NCBI RefSeq assembly: GCF_000165425.1
Contig: NW_001799510.1
Span: forward strand, 219,459 to 283,458
DNA length: 64,000 nucleotides
Reading direction: 5' to 3'
Source: Paramecium tetraurelia
Taxonomy: Eukaryota > Ciliophora > Oligohymenophorea > Peniculida > Parameciidae
Shown here: piece by piece, positions 1 to 12,546 of the stretch
How positions within the stretch are numbered: the first letter of the stretch is position 1
How the letters are laid out: every line of letters starts with the position of its first letter
Made by a program: the position numbers and the translations under genes
The notes under the pieces: model-generated
Database searches by the model: none
Told to the model about the DNA's origin: nothing
What the model saw: the letters and a program-made list of their open reading frames with translations, nothing else

Positions 1-3000
1 AAAGCAAAAGTTTAACTGCTATTTAAATAGCTGAAGAAATTCAATTAATATACACATCTTGTTTTAAAGAAATTATAAAGTAACTATAAATTAAAAATGT
101 AGATAAGTCAAAGCTGAATGTGTTGAGAGAGGAGAATTACTCTAAATTATATGGGACTTTTATATCCAATTGATTGATTAAGTAATTAAAAGTTCAAATT
201 AATAAATGCAAATTGTTGAATAAGAAGTGAAAAATAAAATGATTGATCAGCAGAACTTTTATAATGAACAACTCCATTATCAAGAACTCATATATAATGA
301 AAGCAAGAACTAAATCAAATAAATACAATTCGACTATGATCGAGCTTTGGATGTTGATTAGTAGCAAAAAGAAGAGATATTACAATTAACATCTGAATAC
401 AGGGAAGCACTTGAGGTAATAGAGTAACATAGAAAATAAATAGATGAATTGCAATTATAAATTGTCATGTTAAAAACAGAATAAATCAATGAGAACAATC
501 CTGAAAATGAGAAAATTAATATCAAAGTGTAATAGGGATAGTCTATAGTTTCACATTTAATGAATTTTCAAGCTAAAATCGATAATAGTTAGAAGTATAG
601 AATCAAATCTCCATTCAAATCATAAGGCAGTAAATCCCCTGGCAGATCACCTAAGAAAAATAGTGTCATCTTTGACAGATGGGAATAATTAAGGAATTAA
701 GAAAATTAACTGAAATCTTAGATCATATCATTAAAATATTTAGATTTTGATAAAGATCAACAGCCATCATAAAATAAAATAATATAAATAAGTGGAACAA
801 CAGATCAATATGTACAAACTGATGAAGATTAAATTTGGAATTAACACACTAATCTTTAATTTTAAAGCGATTCAACTCTCGAGAAGGCCAAAAAAGTATC
901 AAATGATCTGGAATAAAAAATATCAATGGCTTTGAAAATGTTAGCAGAACAAGAATTAGATGAGAATAAAAAGTTATTGTTATGCAGAACATTAAGTGAA
1001 AGTAAAGAAGTTTGTGAATAAAATAAATCATTATCAATGAGATTGATTACAATGAATAGATTAGATTCAATAAAAAAAATGGAAATATTGGAAAAGGAGG
1101 AACTATGCTAAGAATTGGAGATGAAACTACAATAAACGGTCTAAGATTTTATCTCCATAATCTCGAATAATAAAAAGAAAGTACATAGATTAGCGACCAA
1201 AAATACATAGTTGATAGGGACTTTGAAATAAATAGAAAGTAAATATGAAATCAAAATTAATGATGTCAATGCAATTGAAGAGGAGGAATTTTAAAATAAT
1301 AATGATATGGATCAAGATGGAGATTATAATGAATTTAGCCCTGGTAAGGAATTTTAGAATTTAGATGATGATAGCCATCCATAAGAGGAAACAATCAGAA
1401 TGGTAGATTCAATTAATCTAAAAAAAAAAGTTGTTTAAAAATCTTAAAAAAATTAGAATGCTGACTCAGAAACTTATAATAATGATTAACTGGAATAAAT
1501 AGAGAATGGCTTTAATAATTAAACCTACCAAAAAGATATTAGATACCTATAAGATATGGATAACAGTCAAAAATAGTCTTCACATATGGAATTTAATGAT
1601 GAAGAGATGTTAAAAGATTCTAGAGATTAAATACCATCTGATCTTTTAACAAGTTCTCATCAAAAGATTAAAAACAAAGAATTAGATGAAAATACTCCAT
1701 TGAAAAATTTAGAATTGAAGTCACCTACAGCAAATAAAAATTCGATCAAGGGTAGTCTCACAAATTAAAAATCAATTTAGAGAATTTCATAATAGGGAGA
1801 TTCCAAGACTATCAATCAATAATAATATCACCTAAGAAACAGTAAAAATTAATTAGACCAAAATTCTATGAAGCTTGGAAAACAAAATTCTAAACACAAT
1901 ATAAGCAATAGTCCCATAAGAGAGAAGGATGAAATTTCGTAAATGAGCCTAAGCTAGAGAAGTCAAGCAGAATCATAGGATGATGAAAACAATCGTGCTC
2001 AAAGAATTAAAGATGTCATATCGTAATATAAAGATAAGCAATTTTCAAAATGTAGCTCTTATTTCTTATTATTTAGATTCCTTTGTTCATAAAACACTTA
2101 ATTATAATTTACTCTAAGAAACTAAACAATCTAAAAGATTTAGAAGGGTTTATAGTTAAAATACTGATGTAGCTAATAATTTACTTAAATAAGTAATGAA
2201 CAGTAAAAATTTAACTAAAACTCTATCTTTTCTTCAATTCAACAAAATTATCAATTAAATATTAACTGAAGTTTCAAAGTAAAGCGAAGCTTATAAAATA
2301 CCATTCCATGTTTGTATTTATGATTTCATAAAGAATAAATATGGATTTAAATAAGTTGCTGAAAAAAAAATAAAATAAGTATTCATTATTATTATCTAAA
2401 AGATCTATGAATTTATCATAATTGAGAAAGATAAGAATACAAAGGTTTAGTTAATTTCAAAATATTGTAACCTAAAAAACGAAATTGACGAAGTTGCTCA
2501 AAAACTTTTGATTGAAGCCTTTGTATTTTTCAATAATAAAATTGAATCCAATAAAACAGAATTTCTAGTTACCTATGAATCAGCGAGTGAATTTTTAAAT
2601 GAAAAATCTTAACTTTGGTTACAAGCCAACTAAATACAATAATTATAAACTTAGTATAAAGTCTTAGTCTAATAATATGGATCCAATAAATATACTATTA
2701 ATTTTGATTAATTCATAATGAAAATCTTAGATTTTTACGTCTTTAATAAAAAGGACTATTAAAATATTTTGGAAACGTTATTTAAGGCCGCAGATTTAGA
2801 TGGAAATAAATTAATTGAATACTAAGAAGTAAAAAATATAAAATTAAGAATAGTTTAAAACTCTTTATAGAGCAATCCACACTTAATAGGTGTTAAATGA
2901 AAGTTTGTTATAGGTATTTTTAAAAAACGCTGACTTCGCTGATGACTAAGGGGATAAGTATCTCACCTTACCAAGGTTTACTGAAATGGCAATTGAATTA

Positions 3001-4005
3001 GCCATTTTCCCCAAAGAATCAGTTATTAGGTATGGAGAAGGATGTGAAAAGATTAAAGAGCATTGGGAAACTGAGAAAAATACCATAAAACTCAGATTTT
3101 TAGAAGCTAAATAATATTCGAAAGTTAAACACACATTTATTGAACTAGATAATTTGATAAACAACAATAAAAAAGAAATTCAAAGTATTATATTATTCTA
3201 ATAATTAGATATATTATGGATGAGCTATAAACTTCTTAACGAACAATCTTTGAGAGTCTATCTTAAGTATTATTTATGCTTATTTCAAGATATTAAACTT
3301 AATAGTGTCTTTCTGAATTGCTGCCTTTGGAAATTTTAGAAATTCAATAGAGATATCAGTAATTAGATACAATTGAATGAAATGATTCATAATTATATAT
3401 AAATTAAATTTTCTTTTTAATTCTATTGAATAGCTTAATTCTTTCTAAAGGACTCTATTCAATGTAGAATTAAGCGGGAGTATGAAAATATTATAATATT
3501 TAAAGTTATTTAATATTAAAAATGGGAAATACTTAATTAACGGATTAATAGATTCTTTTATACAAGAATGAAACGCAATGTAAGTCCTTTATTTTATATT
3601 AAAGTCACTCCTAATTAAATAAGAAGAATACACAAGAAATTCTAATAGTTGGACACTAACAATAAAGGTTTTGTGAGTGCAGCTGATTTTATTAAAATCA
3701 TACAACAGCATAAATATAGCCCATTGTTAATTTAATAGTTGATTGGTCGAAAATAACAAGAAATTGATTTCATTTCATTAGTTAGATTATTAAATGACAT
3801 TTAATTTGGGGATAAAAATGCTCTATTGACAAAAATAATGGATCAAGATAGAGATGGATTAATTGGTACGGAAGACATTTAGAAAACAATAACAGTGTTA
3901 AATCCTAGTTGTTTCAAGAATTCTTATGAATTATCTCAATAAATAGTTAATGATAATGAAAAACTAACATAAAATAGAATGATTAAATTATTAATAGATA
4001 ATTGA
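1..4005 (+). CDS. EF-hand, coiled-coil protein with CxERGxLL motif (5' truncated)
   Basis: The gene enters from the left edge and ends at a TGA at 4003-4005. I infer introns at 10-30, 80-102, 2052-2076 and 2892-2913; removing them gives one open frame of over 1280 residues. Near the start it reads SCFKEIIKQVKAECVERGEL, a CxERGxLL pattern that I know from axonemal proteins related to the p28 dynein light chain; this link is an inference. The middle is charged, Q/N/K-rich and partly coiled coil. At about 2797-2832 there is an EF-hand loop (DLDGNKLIEYQE), and another calcium-loop-like segment near 3840 (DQDRDGLIGTED). A calcium-responsive ciliary or cortical structural protein is the best guess. 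The true start lies outside the window. Confidence 0.8.
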
Positions 4006-4225
4006 TTATTATGTTATTTTTTATTTACTTATGGTTAAATTTTGGCAATATATTTATCCCAAGTTACTTAGATATGTCACTGTTTTAATGGTGAAAAACA
4101 ATTCATTTGAAAAAGGTAATTTTCGTTAAATTATTTTATTTATAATAGGTTAATTATTGTTGAGAATATAGTTTTTTAACTATTTATTAAAAAACTCTTT
4201 TTATATATATTTCTTGATTATTTTT

Positions 4226-4897
4226 ATGGGCAATATTTGTTTGTCTCAAAATTAGACAGTAAGTTAAAAAGGAAAACTGCTTCGCATATGTGGTTATACT
4301 AATTTAAAGTAGCCTAATAAATAAATTTTACATCCATAGATATAGAACCTAGCATAAAATTTAGATACATTTGAAGAAGATTTTTTTAAAAATGAATTTC
4401 TATTTGATATTACAGACGAAAACATAACAAACAATTGTTCTAGCAAAATTAAGTTAGAAAGGGTAGACTTGGTTGATATTTAACCAAATATAATGCAAGA
4501 GCGCCCCTCCTTAAATTTCTTAGGCGAATAATAAATTCAATACAAAATCAATCTAAACAGAATTTAAGATGAACCCCTAAATTGTGCTTTTATAAAAGAG
4601 AAAAGTAAGAAAGATGAACGGTCATTTAAAAAAAGTTAGAAGTCACATAATAAACCAGTATAAAAAAAAAATCAACCAAGAAGCATTTTAAAACAAAAGA
4701 AACAAAACCACCCGTCTTGGAGCAACTTTTCAGACAAAAGTCGACAGCATTCTGTTTCATTCAACCTCTTACCAAGCAAAGTCAATGACATAAGACCTAG
4801 ATCAATGACTCCTTTAATTCTTACTTGTAACAGTGGATAAGTATAAAATATTCCTACAAAATGCACTATTTTTATGTAATAATTTCCATACCTATGA
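4226..4897 (+). CDS. hypothetical protein with N-myristoylation signal
   Basis: Open frame of 223 residues from ATG to TGA with no required intron. It begins MGNICLSQ, which fits an N-myristoylation signal (Gly2) with a nearby Cys that could be palmitoylated, so membrane anchoring is likely. The rest is polar, low in hydrophobic residues, with an acidic patch (FEEDFFKNEF) and a basic C-terminal half rich in K, S and P. No domain recognised. It lies 220 bp downstream of the EF-hand gene on the same strand. Confidence 0.6.
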
Positions 4898-5099
4898 TTT
4901 TGATTAAATTTTTTTAAAACCCAAAACATAGCAGTTATAAGCAATTTATAATTGAATATTAAAGGAATTATTAATAAATTTTATCTTTTTATATGAACTT
5001 TTAGGAATATGCAAAAAATTATGTCCCATCACTTTGATTATTTTTAATTAAGTAATAAAGAAAGCATAAATTATTTTTTTTAATATAACAATAAAAATA

Positions 5100-6729
5100 A
5101 TGCATACATATGATATTACTGCAGAAATTTTGACTCCAAGGTTCTTGGAAGCTTGTAGAAGAGAAGGCTTTCATGAAAACGAACTTATAAGGAAAACTAA
5201 AGCATAAGTCGTTTAAATGGTAAAATCAAAAGATCCATCTCTTACAGATGATTTTATTTGCGAGATTGAAAAGCATTTGGAAGAAAAACGAAAATAAAAG
5301 ATAGATTTAGTGAGAGCATAAAGATAAAAAATACTTTAAGAAAATGGACCTAGAAGTAAGAGTACACATAATTAATCCTAATTAAATTTTAGTTCAATTA
5401 GCTACGCAGAAAAACAATCAAAAATATTAGAGACTATTAAAAGAAGGTAATAAATAGAAATTGATAAAATGATTGAGCAAGAACAACTTAAAGAATAATA
5501 AGAAAAGGATATGCAATAGAAATTACTTAAATAAGCAATTTAAAGAGCAACAATTTTAAGAGGAATTAAAAAGGAGACGGGAGTATAATGAAATGAAAAA
5601 ACAATAATTAGAAAAAGAAAAGCTTAAAAAAGAGTAAAGAGAAAAAGAATTATAAGAACAAAAGTTAAAAGAGAACGAAATTAAAGAACAAAAAAGGAAA
5701 TAACGAGAACTCGAAAGTATATAAAGGGCTAAGTTGGAAGCAGAATTTAAAGAGAAAGATAGAAAATAAAGGTAGGATTAGATTTTAAGAGAATAAGAAT
5801 AGTTTTAATTAGAATAATAGAAATTATAGGAATAAAAAAAATAATTAATAGAAGAAAAAGAGAGAAAAAGATTGTAATTAATTGAATTCAAGAATGAGGA
5901 GAGAAAGAAATTTGCAGAATTAGAGAGGAAAGAATTTGAACTAAAATTAGAAAAAGTTAGAAAATATAATGAAGAAATGATGGAGAGGAAAAGACAAGAT
6001 TATCTAAAAAGAGAGGCTTAAGTTGAAGCAAAAAGAAAAGATTTTGAACAATTCTTAGATTATGTGAAGTAGTAGAAGTAAAAATAAAATCTTGATAAGT
6101 AATAGCAAATTAATAAGATAATGGTAAAAAATAGTTTAATTTTAAGTAAATGAATATCACTAAGGAAGAAGAAAAGAGAAAAAAATATGATGCAAAGCAA
6201 TTAGAATATTTGAAAAAGAAAGAGTTAATGGATGAATTCTAAAAATAGTAAATGGAAGAAAAAATTAAGAAATATGAAGAGAAAGAAAAAAAAATAAAAC
6301 TTATATTATTTAATAATGAGTTTATGTAAGAACAGCAAAGGAATGATTTAGAATAAAAACTTAATAAAACTCAACAGAAGCTTAGTAGTTTGAATAATAA
6401 AAAGGAATTTGAAAACAAATACAGGTAAAATTATATAGAATACGACTAGAATCACTTAATAGATTATAAAAGAATTAGACACTGAGGATAACGTAAGGAG
6501 AATGGAATAATTAAGTGGATATCGAAGATTGAAGTTGGAATAGAAAATGACTAAGGATGAAGAGAAATGTTAATAGATGAGAAAGGATAGAGAATAAATT
6601 AGTAAATTGGCAGACTAAATAAGAAAAGAAGCAGAAGAAAAAAGGAAGATGTTTATGTTAGATTATGAGAAAAAAAAAAGAATGCAATCTGATGGATTTC
6701 GAAAAATGAATTCATCATTAGGATAATGA
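5100..6729 (+). CDS. coiled-coil protein with conserved N-terminal segment (apparent frameshift)
   Basis: Starts MHTYDITAEILTPRFLEACR; a conserved-looking N-terminal block of about 60 residues is followed by a very long, trichohyalin-like Q/E/K coiled coil (526 residues in all if repaired). Introns inferred at 6124-6146 and 6425-6449. The frame read from the ATG runs to about 5538, but the coiled-coil signal continues in the next frame from about 5539. No GT..AG intron can bridge them because there is no GT between 5471 and 5582. One surplus base in the stretch gcaatttaaag explains it. Without repair the protein would stop at 5589. Structural or ciliary role is likely but unproven. Confidence 0.65.
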
Positions 6730-7047
6730 TAAGATTTTTTATTCAAAAACACTTTTAAGCCTATTTATTATTTACTTAATCTTGAGGAAACATCTAAATC
6801 TTTAGGATTCATTATTATTTTGCATTCTCTTTTCTTCAATTTCAAATAGAAGTAAATGTCTCCTTTCAAAATCCCAATTATTAAAATAACTAGTATTATC
6901 GACTTAATCCTGAAAATAGAATACCGACTTTTTAAATGTTTTAATGAATGTATATCAAAACTACCCCATATACCTAAAGAATTCCTCCACTACTTCTTAA
7001 AAATATGATCAATTTCTTATTTATACTGAAATGGATATTATTCTCAT
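6715..7047 (-). CDS. small hypothetical protein
   Basis: Reading the minus strand with introns at 6996-7026 and 6903-6928 gives 91 residues from ATG (7047) to TGA (6715). The product is polar, includes WDFERRHLLLFEIEEKRM, and has coding-like composition. Its tail overlaps the tail of the coiled-coil gene on the other strand by 15 nt. The intron choices are the least certain part: the second has a GTCGG donor rather than the usual GTA. No family recognised. Confidence 0.35.
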
Positions 7048-7229
7048 TACTAGTTTAATGAATCTAATATATTCATCTAATTAATAACATTAAATTATAG
7101 CTTTCAATTGTGTGTTTATACACATTGATAAGTAAATTTATAGGTTTAAACTGGATTTGCCTAGAAAAATTTCAAATGAAATTATTTTGATTTAGATTAG
7201 TTAATTAAAGATATTGATTTATAAATTGA

Positions 7230-7451
7230 ATGATTTATATCTCCAAAAGTTCCAAGACATCCTAAAGTGTTGTCTTAGGCTTAGAAACACATTCAGATGA
7301 TGATTTTGGAGCAAAAGAAATAATAAGATATAGTACATAAAGTTAATATTTACATCTAATCGAAAAAATACACTTTTTAATCGATAAAAGACTAAAAGAA
7401 GTAATTAAAAGAAAGGACTTATTGATTGAAATCAAATCATAAATTAAATGA
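7230..7451 (+). CDS. short hypothetical protein, 5' end uncertain
   Basis: An open frame of 73 residues with coding-like content (SDDDFGAKEIIRYSTQ, then a basic helical tail LIDKRLKEVIKRKDLLIEI). The in-frame codon just before the ATG is TGA, so this is either the complete protein or the last exon of a slightly longer one. An open frame at about 7059-7240 could be an upstream exon joined by a short intron. It overlaps the 3' end of the minus-strand gene at 7437 by 15 nt. No function can be proposed. Confidence 0.35.
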
Positions 7452-8192
7452 TTCATAGTCTTTTTCATTAACAAATTCTAGTTGTAAATCATGTAAATCT
7501 GCTTCTTTTTTACATTATAATCTAACAATATTATTCTCTTTCTTTGTTTACTCTTTCTCAATTAATCCTTCAAAAATATTAGGCCTATTTTAATAAAATA
7601 ATTATACTCAATTTTTATTTTATGATCCTCTCCTAATTTTTCTATAGTAAAAGTTATGTCTTTATTCTCATGCTCTTTATCTCCTATTTTTATTTTTTTT
7701 AATTTATTCTATATTATTTTCATATAATTTACATGCAAAATTTCACTTGTTTTATTAGTCTCTTAATTTGGAGATGCAATTGATTTATCACTCTTTCGAA
7801 TTGATTTAAATTCAATTATTGGACTCACTAATCCGATATTGTTTTTTTATTGCTAAGGCAATTATAAACTATTTAATGGCTAAGTATTGAAAAACAATTT
7901 TTCCTGTTGAGAATTAAAGATGTTTGTTGGTTAAAACTTTTTAGGGGGTGTTGATAGTTTTTAATCAGATCCAGCTTATTCAAATGATGGAGGTGGGGCA
8001 CTTATTACTATTTTTGTATTTTGATTATTCTCTTTTTGTTTTGGTCCTTTGATCTTCATAATTCTTTATATATATATAAATTTACTTTCTTTCCTGAATT
8101 TCACTAGGAGTATTAATAACACCAACGGAGGGCAATACTTCCTCGTCATCTTCATTCTTTCCAATGTCAAATTATGGTTTTCTTTTGGACAT
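7437..8192 (-). CDS. hypothetical low-complexity protein
   Basis: 236 residues from MSKRKPQFDIG to the TGA at 7437-7439, with introns at 8064-8085 (22 nt) and 7585-7607 (23 nt). Both introns are needed to keep the frame open, which supports the model. The N-terminal half is rich in P, Q and S, including SAPPPSFEQ; the C-terminal half is more ordered (ITFTIEKLGED, LHDLQLEFVNEKDYESFNL). No transmembrane segment and no recognised domain. An adaptor-like or nuclear protein is possible but speculative. Confidence 0.6.
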
Positions 8193-8444
8193 TAATTTAA
8201 TTATTAGATATTCCCGCTATTCCTTAAAGTCTTAAAAATACAGAAAAATATTTTTAAGCTTAGTTGCAGATTTTTGTAAGGCATTTCAATCTTAAACATT
8301 TTTATAACAGTATAATGATTTTAATTATCAACTCATCATTTATTATACTCATTTTTATTATATATTTTGATTCGTATTTAAAAATTGCTCTATTTCAACC
8401 TTATAGATTTTTATAACAAGATAATATCAACACTAATAATAAAA

Positions 8445-8877
8445 ATGAATTAGTTCAATGTATTTCTATTATTATATTTGATAAAAATTTATTTAAAATT
8501 AGAACAAATCGCTTTACTTTAAAGGAGGAAGATCTATCCTTATATTTCTAGGTGAAATTAATTTGGACGTTAATATTTTATAGATAAAGAAAGCAATTAT
8601 TAATTTACCAAAACACAATCAACTTCATTTTAATCAAAAAAATCGAAATAGATTGTAAATTTCAATAAATTGCTTGAATGTTTAGAGATATTTAAATTTT
8701 ATTTTATCTCATTACCAATTAATTTAAAGTTTAATATTAATCTATATCTAGATAAGAAACAAATTGCTCTCTATCTATCATGAGATGTTACTAATAATAA
8801 ATTAAGAAGCTTTTTGCAAATAAAGGATGATTCTTGAATACAGGTATAAAGATGACGAAATTATTTATAATAAATGA
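8445..8877 (+). CDS. hypothetical protein ending next to methyltransferase B
   Basis: From 8503 to the TGA at 8875-8877 the plus strand reads as a continuous protein-like frame (FKGGRSILIFLGEINLDVN, AIINLPKHNQLHFN, ending in a charged RYKDDEIIYNK). The only convenient start is ATG 8445, which requires an unusually long intron (8460-8502, 43 nt), so the 5' end is doubtful. The stop lies 13 bp from the stop of the convergent methyltransferase gene. Family not recognised. Confidence 0.45.
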
Positions 8878-8890
8878 TATGATAAATGAA

Positions 8891-9832
8891 TCATAATGGT
8901 TTTTTAGCTATCAAGGACAATGATTCAACTGTAAATGGAAGATTTTAAGTCAATCTATTTGATATTTCTTATTTATATAATGCATAGAATTAATCCACTT
9001 ATTCTTTTGGAGCTTTATCTAGAATTTCTTTAAATTAGGGGAAAATGTAATTATCATTAATTTCAAAAAGATCAAACGGAATGGTTTGATTCCAACATAC
9101 TATTTAAATCAATCATTATTTTATTACTTATATCTTAGAAACCATGTTTACTCATAAAATTTATTATATCTTCTCTTGTTTCAATATTAGTTGGTTTAAA
9201 TGGTATTTCTTTAATTAAACCAGCTTCTATAAAGCATTTAGTCAATGTTTTCATCATTACATTTCCGGAAGCAACAGGAATTACAATTCCTATTTTGCCT
9301 CCAGGCTTGAGTACTCTGAAAGCCTCTTGTATTGCTTAATCTTTATTCTCTACCAAATGTATCACCATATTTGATATATATATATCAAATTAATTGTTAT
9401 TCAATTATGGTAATGACTGGACATCTCCCTAAAAAATTTTATAGTTATTTTATTCTAACAATGGACAATCTAATGATGATATATCAAAGGTACTTAGATC
9501 AGCATTTTCAATTTCTTCAGGGCTGATTTCTGAAATTCCTCCATGGAGTGGATTATTTAAAAATTTTAGCATTCTTGCTGCGGCTAGTTTGACCATCTCA
9601 ATAGAAAAATCACATGCAGCCAATTTACAATTGTTTTTCTTTTATTGTAGAATATATTAATGTAATTGTCCGCCTGCACATCCTGCATCTAAAATCCTAA
9701 AATTATTCATTAGTATTACTCTTCTGCTTCTTCAAATCTCAGCATATTCATTAAAGACAGTTAAAATGAAGCCGGATTTTTTTAAATGTTTAAATAACTT
9801 CTGCTGTAAGCATCCCAAGTGTGGTGATTCAT
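8891..9832 (-). CDS. class I SAM-dependent methyltransferase (copy B)
   Basis: 296 residues, introns at 9697-9719 (23 nt) and 9100-9127 (28 nt). It shows the Rossmann-type SAM site: motif I EEILDAGCAGGQLH, an acidic end of strand 2 (ACDFSIEM), and a post-core block NNQFDIYISNMVIHL followed by RVLKPGGKIGIVIP, the usual order in UbiE/COQ5-like methyltransferases. The substrate cannot be told from sequence. It is a close paralogue of the gene at 14867-15812, in opposite orientation, sharing the position and length of the second intron. The C-terminal WNQTIPFDLFEI region is also shared. The start ATG is supported by alignment to the other copy. Confidence 0.88.
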
Positions 9833-10245
9833 GAATTAAAATTTTAAGATTTTTGAGTTTGAATTGTTGAATTTAAATTCTAAATTAGTGCGTACTATCT
9901 TTTGATGAAATCATTGTAAATATTCAATTTCGTCATTATTTTATTACCATATAATTAAAAAGAAATTTCTGAATTCTTAATTATTATTTGCGATTCCTTT
10001 CGAATATCAATAATAAATTAAAAAAGATTAGAGAAATATGCAATCTCTTTTAAATTCTTAATTAAATACAATCATAGATAAAAATAAGAACTTATCTTCT
10101 GAAATTTGATTAAGATTGTAAGATCATAAATGATTAGTATTGAATCCTGATATTACTAATATAATCTGATTGTATTTTAGATATAATGAGATAATCTCAA
10201 TTAAACTTATATAACACATTTTTTATTTATAAATTTTTATAAAGC
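9833..10245. other. intergenic, no gene seen
   Basis: Very AT-rich. It carries the promoter side of methyltransferase B and the 3' flank of the E2 gene, both on the minus strand. I see no convincing open frame. Confidence 0.5.
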
Positions 10246-12254
10246 TCATAGCAATAATGTATTAGGATCCTCAATATAATATTTAAATCTTTGTAACCAT
10301 TATGCACCAACAGCTCCATCAACTACTCTATGATCACAAGATAATGTAACATCCATTTAGTTTTCAACCCTTAAAATTATATAATAAATTACTTAGGTTA
10401 GCCATTTTCATCAGGAACAAATCTCTTACTTGTTTTTCCGACTGCTAAAATAGCTGCTTGAGGTGGATTAATAACAGCAATAAATTAGTCAATGCCAAAC
10501 ATTCCTAGATTTGAAATGGTAAAAGTGCCACCAATAAATTCTTAAGGTTTAAGTTTATTAGCTTTGGCCTTGTCAGCTAATTCCTTTACAGTTGATGCAA
10601 TTGTACCAAGTCCTTTGCTGCCTGCGTTAAAAACAATTGGAGTAATTAGACCAGCATCAGTGGCAACAGCTATGGAGATATCAGCATTTGCAAATTTTCT
10701 AATATATGTTCCATGCCATTATGAATTAGCTTATGGGATATCTTTCAATGCCAAAGCACTCGCCTTGATTATGAAATCATTGACAGAAATTTTAACTTTT
10801 TATAGTTTATTTAATTCTTCTCGCACTCTTTTAATAATAAAATAGATGTTACTTTAAGACTTTATCCATGGTAACTGTCATAGTTAAGTAATAGTGAGGT
10901 ATTGTTGTTTTTGATTCTAACAATCTAGCAGCAATTGTTAATCTCATATTAGTAAGCTCTGTGTCAATATATGGATTGCCTTCAATAGCAACTGGTTTTG
11001 AAGGAGTTGCTGGTTTAGTTTATTATTTAGCTTCAGCAGGAGGAGTTGTTTATTAAATTGGTTGTTCTGAAGAAATAGCCTATGTTTATTTTGATTATTT
11101 AAGGAGTTGAAACAGCTTATTATTATACTTCAGGTTTCGATCCAGATTAAAGAAATCTCTCAACATCTTTTTTCACAATGCTTCCTTCTATACCAGTACC
11201 TTTTACATACTCTAAAGCAACATTATTCTTTTTTGCGAACTCTTTAGCGAGTGGTGAAACAAATATTCTCTAACCAGATTAAGAAACTGTTTATATTGGT
11301 GTATCACTATTGGTAGATTATTATTATTCTTATGCTGGTTGGGCTTAAGTAGTTTTAGCAGGTGCAGCAGCACCATCAAGAGTATAATTAGCAAAGCTAG
11401 ATACATTATCCTTCTTTGGAGTTGAGATTGCCAATATCTAAAATTAAATTATAATTTACAGTTCCTAATTTGATATCTTTACTTCCAGCTGGTACCATTA
11501 ATTTTGCAATGTAACCTTCCTCTTGAACTTCAAATCCAACAGTAGCTTTGTCTGTTTCAATCTCGCAAATTACATCACCAGGACTTATCTAATCCCCTTC
11601 CTTAACAAGCCATTTCATTAAATTTCCCTTTTCCATAGTTGGGGATAAAGCTGGAAGTCCTAATTTGGAGTGTTTAGGAAGTGCACCTCCTGTGGGTCTA
11701 GATGCTGCTTGTTAAGGTGGCGGTGTTTATTATGGTGGAGAGGCTGGCTTTGAAGCAGCTTAACTTTACTCAGGTTATTTATTTGGCGAATCTTTGAAAT
11801 TTGCAAATGCTGCCACATCTGATTACTTTGGAACAATTACTGCAACTAATTACCCAACTTTGACTCCCTTTGAGCCTAATTTAATTTATTTAATATTATT
11901 TACCTTCGGGGACAAGGATTTGAGCTAAGAATCCTTCATCTTGCATTTCAAATCCTACGGTTGCTTTATCAGTCTCAACCTCACAGAGTACATCGCCTGC
12001 TGTAATTGGGTCACCTATTTTCTTTAAGTACTTCTAAATATTGCCTGTCTCCATTGTTGGCGATCTACAATTATATTACTTCTAAAATACAGAGCAGGCA
12101 TTTCTAATTTCTTATGCTTTGGCAAGGATGTAGAGAAATAACTAACAGGAATGTTAGTAAAAAGAGGTCCTCTTATTGACAATGTTTGAAGAGGTGTACA
12201 ATGCAATAATTTTGGTCTAAAGACTTACATCACTCTTAAGGCATGCTTTAACAT
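10246..12254 (-). CDS. DLAT: dihydrolipoamide acetyltransferase, E2 of pyruvate dehydrogenase complex
   Basis: 616 residues after removing six introns (12065-12090, 11876-11903, 11438-11459, 11080-11113, 10828-10852, 10370-10392). The N-terminus is basic and hydroxylated, a mitochondrial presequence. Two lipoyl domains follow, each with the lipoylated lysine in ETDKAT(V)GFE (about residues 90-100 and 215-225). Then come a peripheral-subunit-binding domain ([14 protein letters not shown]) and the acetyltransferase domain with the catalytic DHRVVDG near the C-terminus. It transfers acetyl groups from lipoamide to CoA in the mitochondrial matrix. A PDH rather than oxoglutarate-type E2 is favoured by the two lipoyl domains. 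Linkers are Q-, P- and A-rich with many TAA glutamines. Confidence 0.93.
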
Positions 12255-12546
12255 TTTAATTTAATTAATATAATGCACATTAGAATAGGTGGCTGTATTG
12301 TTATTGATATTACATATCAATGCATTTCTGTATTAAATTATTTGATGCACAATTCGATTTCATAATTTTTATTTCTCAATCAAGTTAAAAGACTATACGT
12401 TCACAAATTAATCAAAATAGCATCCTTATATAGAATCTATCCGATTCACGCAATTAAGGATTTAATAACTTCAAAATATAATAATCAGTAAGAAAAAATT
12501 TCATTAATTTTATTGTGACAAACTTAAATTATGAGAAAATATTGAA

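Noticed and set aside
8060-8090. TATA-rich block as a promoter
   Set aside because: It is a 22-nt intron of the minus-strand hypothetical gene; its removal is needed to keep the frame.
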